From: Marichromatium gracile
GTDB taxonomy: Bacteria; Pseudomonadota; Gammaproteobacteria; Chromatiales; Chromatiaceae
Reading direction: 5' to 3'
Length of the DNA: 64,000 nucleotides
NCBI RefSeq assembly: GCF_004343155.1
Contig: NZ_SMDC01000009.1
Coordinates: 93,479 to 157,478 of the forward strand
The translations under genes and the position numbers were made by a program. This document shows positions 1 to 8,776 of this stretch, one piece after another. Positions within the stretch are counted from its first letter, which is position 1. The number at the start of each line of letters is the position of its first letter. Below the pieces are notes generated by a model. It was not told where the DNA came from, made no database searches, and saw only the letters and a program-made list of their open reading frames with translations.

Positions 1-1
1 C

Positions 2-1264
2 GGCGAGGTCGGTATCGGCCGCAGCCGTGTCGCACGGCTGCGCGCGGTGCTCGCGCGCCTGCCCGCCCCGCCCCCCGGACATCCGCCCGACGTACCGGAG
101 CGCTACGCGCACCTCTTCCGACTCGGCGAGTCGATCTGCGACTATCGCGCCGTCGGCGGCAATCGTGGCCAGCTGATGGCCGACTCCGACGCCACCATCG
201 ACGCCCTGGTCGCCGACATCGACGCCGCGCGCGATCACGTCCACGTGCTCTTCTATATCTGGCTGGCCGACCGCAACGGTTGCCGGGTCGCCAGCGCGCT
301 CTCGCGCGCCGCCGCGCGCGGCGTCACCTGTCGGGCGATGGCCGATGACCTCGGCGCGCGCGCGCTGATCCGCTCGCCGCACTGGCGCGCGATGCGCGAG
401 GCCGGGGTGCGGCTGGCCACGGCGCTGCCCATCGGCAACCCGCTGATGCGCCCGATCAAGGGCCGCATCGACCTGCGCAACCACCGCAAGATCGTCGTCA
501 TCGACGACCGCATCACCTACTGCGGCAGCCAGAACTGCGCCGACCCCGAGTTCCGCGTCAAACCGCGCTACGCCCCCTGGGTCGATGCGGTGATCCGCTT
601 CGAGGGACCGATCGCGCGCTACAACCAGCACCTCTTCGCCAGCGACTGGATGAGCCATGTCGACGACCCGCTCGACGAGCTGCTCGCCCGACCGCTGCCG
701 CAGGCCCATCCCGACGGCTTCGCCGCGCAGGTGATCGGTACCGGACCGACGGTGCGCTACTCGGCGATGCCCGAGGTGTTCGAGACGCTGATGCACACCG
801 CACGGCGCGAGCTGGTCATCACCACCCCCTACTATGTCCCCGACGAGTCGATGCAGGATGCGCTCTGCGCCGCCGCCTACCGCGGCGTGGCCACCACCCT
901 GATCCTGCCGGCGCGCAACGACTCGCTGATCGTCGGCGCAGCCAGCCGCAGCTATTACGCCGGACTGCTCGAGGCCGGGGTGCGGATCTTCGAGTTCGAG
1001 CCGGGGCTGCTGCACACCAAGTCGCTGACCCTCGACGGCGCGGTGGCGCTGATCGGCTCGGCCAACCTCGACCGCCGCAGCTTCGAGCTCAACTACGAGA
1101 ACAACATCCTCTTCCACGACCCCACGCTCACCGCCGCGCTGCGCGCGCGCCAGCAGGACTATCTCGCCCAGTCGCGCGAGATCACCCGCGCGGCGGTCGC
1201 CGCCTGGTCGCTGCCGCGCCACCTGGTCAACAACGCCGTGGCGATGTTCGGCCCGGTGCTCTGA
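2..1264 (+). CDS. cls: Cardiolipin synthase (PLD family), 5' end outside window
   Basis: Membrane phospholipid synthase that joins two phosphatidylglycerol molecules (or PG and PE) into cardiolipin. Two PLD-type HKD motifs are visible: HRKIVVID in the first half and HTKSLTLD in the second, each followed by the usual Gly/Ser-rich stretch (CGSQN, GSANLDRRS). The frame is open to the left edge with no stop, and the first residues (GEVGIGRSRVARLR) resemble the loop that follows the N-terminal membrane helices in this family. The gene therefore most likely starts upstream and the GTG at 47 is probably not the true start. It ends 8 bp from the convergent transglycosylase gene. The HKD signatures are clear; the exact subfamily (ClsA against ClsB/C) is less certain. 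Confidence 0.88.
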   Translation, partial: GEVGIGRSRVARLRAVLARLPAPPPGHPPDVPERYAHLFRLGESICDYRAVGGNRGQLMADSDATIDALVADIDAARDHVHVLFYIWLADRNGCRVASALSRAAARGVTCRAMADDLGARALIRSPHWRAMREAGVRLATALPIGNPLMRPIKGRIDLRNHRKIVVIDDRITYCGSQNCADPEFRVKPRYAPWVDAVIRFEGPIARYNQHLFASDWMSHVDDPLDELLARPLPQAHPDGFAAQVIGTGPTVRYSAMPEVFETLMHTARRELVITTPYYVPDESMQDALCAAAYRGVATTLILPARNDSLIVGAASRSYYAGLLEAGVRIFEFEPGLLHTKSLTLDGAVALIGSANLDRRSFELNYENNILFHDPTLTAALRARQQDYLAQSREITRAAVAAWSLPRHLVNNAVAMFGPVL

Positions 1265-1272
1265 GGGCCGGC

Positions 1273-1986
1273 TCAGCGCCCGGTGTCGAGCTCGAACATC
1301 GGTCGGCTGGCCGGACCGGGCTCGTGGAGGCGGGGGCTGAGCGAGGGCAGGTCGAGCGTCGGCTTGACCTTGAGCGAGAGCAGCGAGGGGTCGAGATAAC
1401 GCTTCATCAGCCGTCGCGCGCCCCCGGCGTGACGCATCCCGCGCAGCGCGCGCACCTGACGCAGCGCCGCCTGGGTCGGCGCCCGACCGCCGTTGCGGAC
1501 GTACTGCAACAGCACCGCCTCGGTATAGTTGAGGGTCTCGAGATAGGTCACCCGGCTGTTGGTGCGATCGACCACGCCCTCGCCGGCGTTGTAGGCCATC
1601 ACCGCGCGCCCGTAATCGTTGTCGTACTTGTTGAGCAGGCGCTTGAGATGGCGGGTGCCGACACGCAGGTTGGTGCGCGCGTCGAACAGCGACTCGACCG
1701 AGCCGACGCCGTAGTCGGCGGCGGTCTCCGGCATCAGCTGCATCAACCCGACGGCGCCGGCGTGGGAGACGGCATGGGCGTTGAAGTTCGACTCGGCGGC
1801 GATCACCGCCAGCACCAGCGCCTCCTCGACCCCGCGGGCCTTGGCGATCTCGGGGACCATCGCCTCGACCTCGGCGCGGCTCGGACGCGGCACGTCCGGC
1901 GCCACCGGCAGCAGACGCTGGCCATCGGAGAGCGAACACCAACCGGCAGACGGCAGGATCAGCAACAGCACCAACAGCAACGGCAT
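1273..1986 (-). CDS. Secreted lytic transglycosylase, SLT/GH23 type
   Basis: Periplasmic enzyme that cleaves peptidoglycan glycan strands to give 1,6-anhydro-muropeptides. The 237-residue protein starts with a hydrophobic signal peptide (about residues 1-19). It carries the SLT domain from about residue 40 to 150 with catalytic Glu65 in AAESNFN, then GLMQLMPETA and AYNAGEGVV, the three signature blocks of the family. The C-terminal 80 residues are basic and show no recognised domain. It is convergent with the cardiolipin synthase gene; both stop codons lie inside a small inverted repeat, CTGAGggccggCTCAG, at 1261-1276. It is not assigned to MltC, MltE or Slt specifically. Confidence 0.85.
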   Translation of the reverse strand: MPLLLVLLLILPSAGWCSLSDGQRLLPVAPDVPRPSRAEVEAMVPEIAKARGVEEALVLAVIAAESNFNAHAVSHAGAVGLMQLMPETAADYGVGSVESLFDARTNLRVGTRHLKRLLNKYDNDYGRAVMAYNAGEGVVDRTNSRVTYLETLNYTEAVLLQYVRNGGRAPTQAALRQVRALRGMRHAGGARRLMKRYLDPSLLSLKVKPTLDLPSLSPRLHEPGPASRPMFELDTGR

Positions 1987-2116
1987 GGGTGGAACTCCCC
2001 CGAGCGGATGATCTCGGCCAAATGCATGCGGCTAGGTTAACAGAGCCCGGACACGCGGGCAGCGTCACCCATCCGGTTACAATGACCGCCTTTTGCGCCC
2101 CGACCCGACACGCCCG

Positions 2117-2788
2117 ATGAAGCTCAGCACCCGTCGCGACCTCTTCGAGCGGCTGCGCGCCGCCAACCCCCACCCCACCACCGAGCTGATCTACGCCAGC
2201 CCCTTCGAGCTGCTGATCGCGGTGCTGCTCTCCGCCCAGGCCACCGACAAGAGCGTCAACCGCGCCACCGCCGGGCTCTTCGCCGCGGCCAACACCCCGG
2301 CGGCGATGCTCGCCCTCGGCGAACAGGGCGTGCGTGAGCACATCCGCAGCATCGGCCTGTTCAACACCAAGGCGCGCAACATCATCGCCACCTGCCAACG
2401 GCTGATCGAGCACCACGCCGGCGAGGTGCCGCGCACCCGCGCCGCCCTCGAGGCCCTGCCCGGGGTCGGGCGCAAGACCGCCAACGTCGTCCTCAACACC
2501 GCCTTCGGCGAGCCGACCATGGCCGTCGACACCCACATCTTCCGCGTCGCCAACCGCACCGGCCTCGCCCCCGGGCGCACCCCGCTCGCCGTCGAGCGCG
2601 GCCTGCTCGAACAGGTGCCAGAGCCCTACCTGCACGACGCCCACCACTGGCTGATCCTCCACGGCCGCTACACCTGCACCGCCCGCGCCCCCCGCTGCCC
2701 CACCTGCCCCATCGCCGACCTCTGCGAGTATCCGGAGAAATCGGGAGGGGTGAACCACGAAGGCGCGAAGGACGCGAAGGGGGATTGA
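2117..2788 (+). CDS. nth: Endonuclease III (DNA glycosylase/AP lyase)
   Basis: Base-excision repair enzyme that removes oxidised pyrimidines and nicks the AP site. With the ATG at 2117, the catalytic Lys120 (LPGVGRKTANVV) and Asp138 (VDTHIFR) and the four 4Fe-4S cysteines C187, C194, C197 and C203 fall at the same numbers as in E. coli Nth, which supports this start. The protein is 223 residues against 211 in E. coli. The surplus is a C-terminal tail (from about residue 212, containing NHEGAKDAKGD) encoded by one arm of an intergenic repeat that also supplies the TGA stop. Followed, after the repeat array, by a DUF1841 gene, a common neighbour of nth in gammaproteobacteria. Confidence 0.95.
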   Translation: MKLSTRRDLFERLRAANPHPTTELIYASPFELLIAVLLSAQATDKSVNRATAGLFAAANTPAAMLALGEQGVREHIRSIGLFNTKARNIIATCQRLIEHHAGEVPRTRAALEALPGVGRKTANVVLNTAFGEPTMAVDTHIFRVANRTGLAPGRTPLAVERGLLEQVPEPYLHDAHHWLILHGRYTCTARAPRCPTCPIADLCEYPEKSGGVNHEGAKDAKGD

Positions 2789-3536
2789 GCGGTCAGGCGA
2801 CAGCGACCAGCCACCAGCGATCAGCCTCCAGCCACCAGTGGGCGCGATCATCCGACGGCAGCGCGGACCCGCACCGGACCCGCACCGTCCACGACCGCAC
2901 GCCGTCATCACGCATCAGTCTCTTTGCGCACTTCGCGGCTTTGCGGTTGAAAAGACGTAGGCTGGGCAAAGCGCAGCGTGCCCAGGAGCCGCCAGTCGTC
3001 AGCAACCAGCCACCAGTGGGCGCAACCACCCGACGGCGGTGCGGACCCGCGCCGTCCGTGGTCGCACTCCGTCATCGCACCTCATCCCCTTTGCGCACTT
3101 CGCGGCTTTGCGGTTGAAAAGACGTAGGCTGGGCAAAGCGCAGCGTGACCAGGAGCCGCCAGCCGTCAGCGACCAGCCACCAGTGGGCGCAACCACCCGA
3201 CGGCGGTGCGGACCCGCGCCGTCCGTGGCCGCACGCCGTCATCGCACCTCACCCCCCTTTGCGTACTTCGCGGCTTTGCGGTTGAAAAGCCAAGGGACGT
3301 AGGCTGGGCAAAGCGCAGCGTGCCCAGGAGCCGCCAGCCGTCAGCAACCAGCCACCAGTGGGCGCAACCACCCGACGGCGGTGCGACCCCGCACCGTCCG
3401 TGGCCGCACGCCGTCATCACACATCATTCCCTTTGCGCGCTTCGCGCCTTTGCGGTTCAATCCTGGCGGCTGGCGGCTGGCGGCTGGCGGCTGGCGGCTG
3501 GCGGCTGGCGGCTGGCGGCTGGCGGCTGGCGGCTGG
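2751..3536. repeat. Composite intergenic repeat array, four tandem units
   Basis: The 875-bp gap between nth and the DUF1841 gene holds about four copies of a 167-177 bp unit. The shared GTGGGCGC start lies at 2839, 3016, 3183 and 3359. Each unit contains a hairpin core (GACGGCGGTGCGG opposite CCGCACGCCGTC in most copies), an arm reading CTTCGCGGCTTTGCGGTT, and, in three units, GTAGGCTGGGCAAAGCGCAG. An inverse-orientation arm at 2751-2789 overlaps the end of nth. The array ends in about ten tandem copies of the 7-mer CTGGCGG (3463-3536), followed by an inverted copy of the GGGCA..TGCCC element at 3544-3572. Short open frames across it are in-frame readings of repeats, not genes. Confidence 0.9.
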
Positions 3537-3663
3537 TACAGCGCTGGGCACGCTGCGCTTTGCCCAGCCTACGAACGGCGCCTTGCCCGGCCGCGCTTCC
3601 CTTGTCCCCCAGTCCTATGTGAAATTATTGGGTTGGACCATAAGAGCCAGGACAGATCCCGCC

Positions 3664-4146
3664 ATGTTCTCCAACGATCGACAGAGCTATCGCAGTGCCT
3701 TCGTGACCGCCTGGCGCAAGGCCGCCGAGGAGCAGCCGCTCGACCCCACCGAGACGCAGATCGTCACCGTCGCGCGCAACCACCCCGAGTACCACGCCCT
3801 GCTCGAGGCCGGCGAGGACGCGCTCGATCGCGACTTCCTCCCCGAACACGGGGAGACCAACCCCTTCCTCCACATGGGGCTGCACATGGCGGTGCTCGAT
3901 CAGTTGAGCACCGACCAGCCGCGCGGCATCCGCACGCGCTACCAGACACTGGTCGCCAGGCTCGGCGACACCCACGCCGCCGAGCATCGCATCATGGAGT
4001 GTCTGGCGCAGACGATGTGGCGGCTGCAGCGCGAACCCGGCGCCACCTTCGACGAGACGGTCTATCTCGACTGCATCGGCAGGTCGCCCAAGCCCGGCAA
4101 GTCGCGGAAATCCCGCAAGTCCCGCAAGTCCCGTAAGTCCCGCTGA
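3664..4146 (+). CDS. DUF1841 family protein with Lys-Ser-Arg tail
   Basis: A 160-residue cytoplasmic protein of the DUF1841 family, whose biochemical function is not known. Members often lie just downstream of nth, as here. The body is predicted mostly helical, with a conserved-looking NPFLHMGLHMAVLDQL segment and HRIMECLAQTMWRLQR. The last 15 or so residues are a perfect KSR triplet repeat produced by a 9-bp tandem DNA repeat (AAGTCCCGC-like, 4099-4143). This gives a strongly basic end that may bind nucleic acid; that is inference. The ATG at 3664 is chosen because upstream in-frame sequence is repeat DNA. Confidence 0.8.
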   Translation: MFSNDRQSYRSAFVTAWRKAAEEQPLDPTETQIVTVARNHPEYHALLEAGEDALDRDFLPEHGETNPFLHMGLHMAVLDQLSTDQPRGIRTRYQTLVARLGDTHAAEHRIMECLAQTMWRLQREPGATFDETVYLDCIGRSPKPGKSRKSRKSRKSRKSR

Positions 4147-4227
4147 GTCTTCGCGCGGGGACGCGCCACCCACTCTCGATTTCCTCGAAATCCATGCGTT
4201 GAATTCGCGTTCGACGCAGCCACTCTC

Positions 4228-4257
4228 TTAATCCCGACCTTGAAGGTCGGATATAAC
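4228..4257 (+). promoter_or_regulatory. Putative promoter/operator of the bufferin operon
   Basis: A perfect 7-3-7 palindrome, CCGACCTtgaAGGTCGG, occupies 4234-4250. It sits between a weak -35-like TTAATC (4228-4233) and a -10-like TATAAC (4252-4257), and so fills an 18-bp spacer. A dyad inside the spacer is the geometry of MerR-family operators, although those usually have 19-20 bp spacers. The precursor gene starts 58 bp downstream with a GAGGA ribosome-binding site. The promoter elements are weak matches; the palindrome is certain. Confidence 0.5.
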
Positions 4258-4314
4258 GGTCGTTCCCGACCACCCGCAGACGCGACGCTTCATCCACGAT
4301 CGAGGATCGAGACC

Positions 4315-4599
4315 ATGTCCGACATCAAGACCAAGACCACCCTGACCACCGCCACCGGCCTGCTCGGCGCCGCCCTGGTCGGCAACCTCGCCGCCATCGC
4401 CCCGGCCAGCGCCGAACAGAACCCCTTCGCCGCCACGGTGATGGAGAGCGGCTACATGCAGCTCGCCTCGGCCGACAGCGAGGGCAAGTGCGGTGGCGCC
4501 GGTGGCGACAAGGATGGCGAGGGCAAGTGCGGCAGCAGCGACGACGGCAAGGACATGGAGGGCAAGTGCGGTGAGGGCAAGTGCGGCGGCGCGAGCTAG
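4315..4599 (+). CDS. bufA: EGKCG-motif bufferin/HvfA-type RiPP precursor
   Basis: A 94-residue ribosomally made precursor peptide. Residues 1-33 form an unusually long Sec-type signal peptide (hydrophobic stretch about 12-32, cleavage likely after ASA33). The mature part is Gly/Lys/Asp-rich with four EGKCG motifs, whose cysteines are C59, C72, C85 and C90. In characterised relatives (bufferins, Haemophilus HvfA) cysteines in such motifs are oxidised by the partner DUF692 enzyme to sulfur-containing heterocycles (thiooxazole or oxazolone/thioamide) that bind copper. It is the first gene of a tight operon: its stop is 3 bp before the enzyme gene. Export of a modified metal-binding peptide is inferred from the family; the modification itself cannot be seen in DNA. 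Confidence 0.88.
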   Translation: MSDIKTKTTLTTATGLLGAALVGNLAAIAPASAEQNPFAATVMESGYMQLASADSEGKCGGAGGDKDGEGKCGSSDDGKDMEGKCGEGKCGGAS

Positions 4600-4602
4600 C
4601 CG

Positions 4603-5451
4603 ATGATCACCGGACCCGCGAGCCTCCACGGCGCCGGTCTGGGGCTGCGGCGCGCCTTCGTGCGCGCCCTGCTCGACACGCCCCCGGCGGCGGTCGACTT
4701 CTACGAGATCGCCCCCGAGAACTGGATCGGCATGGGCGGGGCCAACGCCCGGCGGCTGCGCGCCCTGACCGAGCGCCACCCCTTCGTCTGTCACGGCCTG
4801 TCGCTCTCGCTCGGCGGCCCGGCGCCGCTCGACCTGGAGCTGGTGCGCGCGATCGGCGACTTCCTCGATGTCCACGACATCGCGGTCTATTCCGAGCACC
4901 TGAGCTACTGCAGCGACGACGGTCAGCTCTATGACCTGCTGCCGATCCCCTTCACCGAGGCGGCCATCGATCATGTCGTCGCCCGCATCGGTCAGGTGCA
5001 GGATCTCCTCGGGCGGCGCATCGCCGTCGAGAACGTTTCCTACTATGCCGCGCCCGGCCAGGAGATGACCGAACTCGACTTCATCGGTGCGGTGCTCGAA
5101 CGTGCCGACTGCGAGCTGCTGCTCGACGTCAACAACCTCCACGTCAATGCCGTCAATCACGGCTACGACGCCCTCGACTTCCTCCGCGCCCTGCCCGGCG
5201 AGCGCATCCGCTACGGCCACGTCGCCGGACACCGGGTGGTCTCGCCGGAGCTGTGCATCGACACCCACGGCAGCGCGGTGATCGACCCGGTGTGGTCGCT
5301 GCTGGCGGCGGCCTATGAGCATTTCGGCGTCTTCCCCACCCTGCTCGAACGCGATTTCGACATCCCGCCGCTGGCACAACTCGTCGAAGAGGTCGAGCAG
5401 ATCGCCACGATCCAGCGTCGCGCCCAACCGGAGCAACGCGCTCATGGCTGA
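4603..5451 (+). CDS. bufB: DUF692 multinuclear iron oxygenase (MNIO) modifying the precursor
   Basis: A 282-residue TIM-barrel enzyme of the DUF692/MNIO family, relatives of MbnB and HvfB, which use two or three irons and oxygen to remodel cysteines of a partner peptide. Candidate metal ligands are visible in the family order: H64 (CHGLSLS), E98-H99 (YSEHLSY), E143-N144 (AVENVSYY), D175 with N177, N178 and H180 (LLDVNNLH), H206 and H210 (YGHVAGH), D220 and H222 (DTHG), and E249 (LLERDFD). It is translated right after the precursor gene (3-bp gap) and overlaps the next gene by 8 bp, so expression is coupled. Substrate assignment rests on context and the EGKCG motifs. Confidence 0.93.
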   Translation: MITGPASLHGAGLGLRRAFVRALLDTPPAAVDFYEIAPENWIGMGGANARRLRALTERHPFVCHGLSLSLGGPAPLDLELVRAIGDFLDVHDIAVYSEHLSYCSDDGQLYDLLPIPFTEAAIDHVVARIGQVQDLLGRRIAVENVSYYAAPGQEMTELDFIGAVLERADCELLLDVNNLHVNAVNHGYDALDFLRALPGERIRYGHVAGHRVVSPELCIDTHGSAVIDPVWSLLAAAYEHFGVFPTLLERDFDIPPLAQLVEEVEQIATIQRRAQPEQRAHG

Positions 5452-6217
5452 GTTCGCGGTCCAGCAACAGGCCTTCTGCGCCCATCTGCGCGACCCCGCG
5501 CGGGCGGACGCGCCGGCCGACGTCGCCCCCGAGCGGATGCGCGTCTATCGCGAGCTGATCTTCAACAACCTCGACGCACTGCTCGCCGGCAGCTTCCCGG
5601 TGCTCCATCGCATCCTCGACCCGGCGCGCTGGCGCGCGCTGGTGCGCGACTTCCTCGTCGGGCATCGTGCGCGCACGCCCCTGTTCCACCGTCTCCCCGG
5701 CGAGTTCGTCGACTTCCTCGGCCAGCGCCCGGCCAACGCCGACGACCCGCCCTTCCTGCTCGAACTGGCACACTACGAGTGGATCGAGATCGCGCTGCAC
5801 AACAGCGAGGCCGAGCCCGACCTCGAGGGCATCGACCCCAACGGCGACCTGCTCGCCGCCACCCCGGTACGCAGCCCGCTGGCCTGGCCGTTGAGCTACC
5901 GCTTTCCCGTCCATCGCATCGCCCCGGATCACCTGCCCGAGACGCCATCCGCCGAGCCGGTACAGCTGGTGGTGCTGCGCGACCGCACCCAGCAGGTGCG
6001 CTTCATCGAGATCAACGCCGTCACCCAGCGCCTGCTGCAGCGCATCGAGACCAGCCCGACACCCAGCGGGCGCGAGGCGCTGCTGGGCATCGCCGCGGAG
6101 CTGCGCCACCCCGAGCCCGAGCGGGTGGTCGCATTCGGCGCCGAGACCCTTGCGCGTCTCCGCGCCGAGGGCGTGCTCCTCGGCACCCGCCCCACGCCCG
6201 TCGCGCACCCCGCCTGA
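5444..6217 (+). CDS. bufC: DUF2063 partner protein (RiPP recognition) of the MNIO enzyme
   Basis: A 257-residue protein with an N-terminal DUF2063 domain (about residues 5-95, including [21 protein letters not shown]) and a C-terminal region that in this family adopts a RiPP-recognition-element fold delivering the precursor to the DUF692 enzyme. The ATG at 5444 overlaps the end of bufB by 8 bp (ATGGCTGA), which argues for co-translation and a stoichiometric complex. No DoxX-family gene, often the fourth member of such operons, follows; the next gene is unrelated. A short intergenic stretch of 185 bp ends the operon. Confidence 0.9.
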   Translation: MAEFAVQQQAFCAHLRDPARADAPADVAPERMRVYRELIFNNLDALLAGSFPVLHRILDPARWRALVRDFLVGHRARTPLFHRLPGEFVDFLGQRPANADDPPFLLELAHYEWIEIALHNSEAEPDLEGIDPNGDLLAATPVRSPLAWPLSYRFPVHRIAPDHLPETPSAEPVQLVVLRDRTQQVRFIEINAVTQRLLQRIETSPTPSGREALLGIAAELRHPEPERVVAFGAETLARLRAEGVLLGTRPTPVAHPA

Positions 6218-6402
6218 GCGCCGGTGAGCGGCCCCTTCCCGCCTCGCCGCCCCATCCATGACCAAGCTGTTACACTCAGTCCGGACGGGACGGCGTGTCT
6301 GGCAGGCAGCGCCCGGCGCGATTCGGCAGCCAACGCATTCGCGCACGCCCCCGTCATCACCCATGGCCGATGCCGGGCAACAACCTGGAGGAAGGTGACA
6401 CC

Positions 6403-6834
6403 ATGCCAACTTGGGTTCTGGTCGCTGATACGAGCCGTGCTCGAATCTTCCACGCCGAGAAGGCCGCAAGCCCGATCGAAGAGGTTCAGACCCTGGCCTT
6501 TCCCGAGGCCCGATTACGCCAGGGGGATCTGAACACCGACCGCGGCGGTCGCGGACACGACCCCAGCACCGGAGGACATGGCATCAACGGCGAAGGTGGA
6601 GTCAAGCAGGAACACGCCGAGCGCTTCGCCAACCTCATCTGCAACGCACTGGAGACGGCGCGACTCGAAGGCGCCTTCAAGAAGCTCTACGTGATCGCCG
6701 CACCCAGCTTCCTCGGCGTGCTGCGCAAGCAACTGTCGACATCGCTGCGCCAGTTGGTCGCCGGCGAGGTCGACAAGAACCTCACCACCCAAAGCCCCAC
6801 CAACATCCGCAAGAACCTGCCCGATTTCCTCTGA
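6403..6834 (+). CDS. Host attachment family protein
   Basis: A 143-residue soluble protein of the family annotated as host attachment protein (first named from plant-associated bacteria; molecular function unresolved). The fold resembles eRF1/Pelota-like nucleotide or RNA-associated domains. Typical features are the start TWVLVADTSRARIF, the central Gly/His-rich segment DRGGRGHDPSTGGHG, and the C-terminal LYVIAAPSFLGVLRKQL. The start at 6403 is supported by a strong GGAGGAAGG ribosome-binding site 7 bp upstream. It stands alone, 185 bp after the bufferin operon and 128 bp before sthA. The label should not be read as evidence for plant interaction. Confidence 0.82.
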   Translation: MPTWVLVADTSRARIFHAEKAASPIEEVQTLAFPEARLRQGDLNTDRGGRGHDPSTGGHGINGEGGVKQEHAERFANLICNALETARLEGAFKKLYVIAAPSFLGVLRKQLSTSLRQLVAGEVDKNLTTQSPTNIRKNLPDFL

Positions 6835-6962
6835 ACACGGGCTCCCGTCGCTAACCGATAGGGACACTCGAGCAGGGCGCACAGGGAGGTGCGCCGCGCC
6901 CTCAGACGCCCGGCTGTGCTACCCTGTAGCACCCTGCAAGACGACACAGCCGGAGCCTGCAT

Positions 6963-8360
6963 ATGACCACGCGCGAGTTCGACACCATCGTCATCGGGGC
7001 CGGTCCCGGCGGCGAGGGCGCGGCCATGAAGCTGGCCAAGACCGGTCAGCGCATCGCCGTGGTCGAGGCGCACAACCGTGTCGGCGGTGGCTGCACCCAC
7101 TGGGGCACCATCCCCAGCAAGGCGCTGCGCCACTCCATCCAGATGCTCGCCGACTATCGCCGTAACCCGCTGTTCCAGCACACCCAACACCAGATCGAGG
7201 TCGAGTTCCCCGACCTGCTGCGCGCCGCCGACAGCGCCATCGACGACCAGGTACGCACCCGTTTCCGCTACTATCAGCGCAACCGCGTCGAGGTGGTGTT
7301 CGGCCGCGCGGTGTTCCTCGAGCCCGACCTGATCGAGGTCCGCCGCGCCCGTGGACCGAGCGAACGACTGCGCGCCAAGCACTTCGTCATCGCCACCGGC
7401 TCGCGCCCCTATCATCCGCCCGACCTCGACTTCTCCCACCCCCGGGTGCTCGACAGCGACTCGGTGCTCGGGCTGCAGCAGACACCGCGCTCGCTGACGA
7501 TCTACGGGGCCGGTGTCATCGGCTGTGAGTACGCCTCGATCATGGGCGCGCTCGACGTCAAGGTGAACCTGGTCAACACCCGCGACCGTCTGCTCTCCTT
7601 CCTCGACGACGAGATCACCGACGCGCTGAGCTATCACCTGCGCCAGCAGGGCGTGGTGATCCGTCACGACGAGGTCTACGAGCGCGTCGAGCCGGAGGCC
7701 GACGGTGTGGTGCTGCACTGCCGCTCGGGCAAGAAGTTCAAGACCGACTATCTGCTGTGGGCCAACGGGCGCACCGGCAACACCCAGGACATGGGGCTCG
7801 AGGAGATCGGCCTGGCGCCCAACAGCCGCGGCCAGCTCGAGGTCAACGCCAGTTACCAGACCGCGCTGGAGCATATCTATGCCGTCGGCGACGTCGCCGG
7901 ACCGCCGGCACTGGCCAGCGCCAGCTACGACCAGGGTCGCTTCGTCGGCGCCCACATCGCCGATGGCGAGTGCGGCTGGTCGCTGATCGACGAGTTCCCC
8001 ACCGGCATCTACACCGTCCCCGAGATCAGCTCGGTGGGTCGCACCGAGCGTGAGCTGACCGCCGCGCAGATCCCCTACGAGGTCGCCCAGGCCGACTTCA
8101 AGAGCATCGCCCGCGCCCAGATCACCGGGCACACCGTGGGCATGCTCAAGCTGCTGTTCCATCGCGAGACGCTGGAGATCCTCGGCATCCACTGTTTCGG
8201 CGAGCAGGCCGCCGAGATCGTCCATATCGGACAGGCGATCATGTCGCAGCAGGGCTCGGCCAACAACATCCGCTACTTCACCGAGACCACCTTCAACTAC
8301 CCGACCATGGCCGAGGCCTATCGCGTCGCCGCGCTCAACGGACTCAATCGGCTGTTCTGA
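6963..8360 (+). CDS. sthA: Soluble pyridine nucleotide transhydrogenase
   Basis: FAD-dependent cytoplasmic enzyme that exchanges hydride between NADPH and NAD+, helping to drain excess NADPH. It is 465 residues, the usual length. The N-terminal FAD-binding motif is [10 protein letters not shown], followed by [15 protein letters not shown], which has the single cysteine typical of SthA in place of the redox-active CxxxxC disulfide of dihydrolipoamide dehydrogenases. The second Rossmann motif is [12 protein letters not shown], and AVGDVAG precedes the C-terminal dimerisation domain. It is monocistronic by spacing, with the next promoter about 60 bp downstream. Confidence 0.94.
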   Translation: MTTREFDTIVIGAGPGGEGAAMKLAKTGQRIAVVEAHNRVGGGCTHWGTIPSKALRHSIQMLADYRRNPLFQHTQHQIEVEFPDLLRAADSAIDDQVRTRFRYYQRNRVEVVFGRAVFLEPDLIEVRRARGPSERLRAKHFVIATGSRPYHPPDLDFSHPRVLDSDSVLGLQQTPRSLTIYGAGVIGCEYASIMGALDVKVNLVNTRDRLLSFLDDEITDALSYHLRQQGVVIRHDEVYERVEPEADGVVLHCRSGKKFKTDYLLWANGRTGNTQDMGLEEIGLAPNSRGQLEVNASYQTALEHIYAVGDVAGPPALASASYDQGRFVGAHIADGECGWSLIDEFPTGIYTVPEISSVGRTERELTAAQIPYEVAQADFKSIARAQITGHTVGMLKLLFHRETLEILGIHCFGEQAAEIVHIGQAIMSQQGSANNIRYFTETTFNYPTMAEAYRVAALNGLNRLF

Positions 8361-8776
8361 GCGCGGGCCGAGGAGGCCGCGACGGGCCGCCACAAGGGGG
8401 TGTGTCACGGATGTCGGGGATGCTTGATAGTTTAGCAAACGCTTATATAATCAACACCTGATCCGGAACTCGCCGCCCCGTCCGCCGGGCGCGGTGCGCA
8501 GACGGCAAGAGACGACCGAGGGCGCGGATCGCCTCGCGCCCCGCGAGCGCAGGCGTCAAGCCGCTGACCCGGATCCGGCGCGACGCACGCACAAGAAGAT
8601 CGACACGACAGGGATGTCCGAGCCAGTCCCGAGGATGCGCGCCGAGCAGCGTGCCCACGACGATTGCGCTTGCCGAGCCTGTGGTGTCCGGGGGACACCC
8701 CGCGCCGGCCACTGGCCGAGGGCACGGCCTCCCCGCGATCGACTCGACTCAATCTTCGCAACCAAAGGTGTGTTCA
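8361..8776 (+). other. Long leader region upstream of the secreted Pro/Met-rich protein
   Basis: A 416-bp stretch without a convincing gene. It contains the strong promoter at 8424-8451. From its predicted start near 8458, a leader of about 320 nt reaches the ATG at 8777. A perfect 7-bp hairpin, GGTGTCCgggGGACACC, lies at 8683-8699. The start codon has a good AAAGGTG ribosome-binding site at 8764-8770. Open frames in the leader lack ribosome-binding sites and are probably spurious. Confidence 0.6.
8424..8451 (+). promoter_or_regulatory. Strong sigma-70-type promoter
   Basis: TTGATA (8424-8429) and a consensus TATAAT (8446-8451) are separated by 16 bp, in an AT-rich island within very GC-rich DNA. 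This is the best consensus promoter in the window and drives the secreted Pro/Met-rich protein, as expected for an abundant structural protein. Confidence 0.8.

Noticed and set aside
2785..3622. Several 70-140 codon frames within the repeat array
   Set aside because: They are readings of tandem repeats, change frame between copies and have no ribosome-binding sites.
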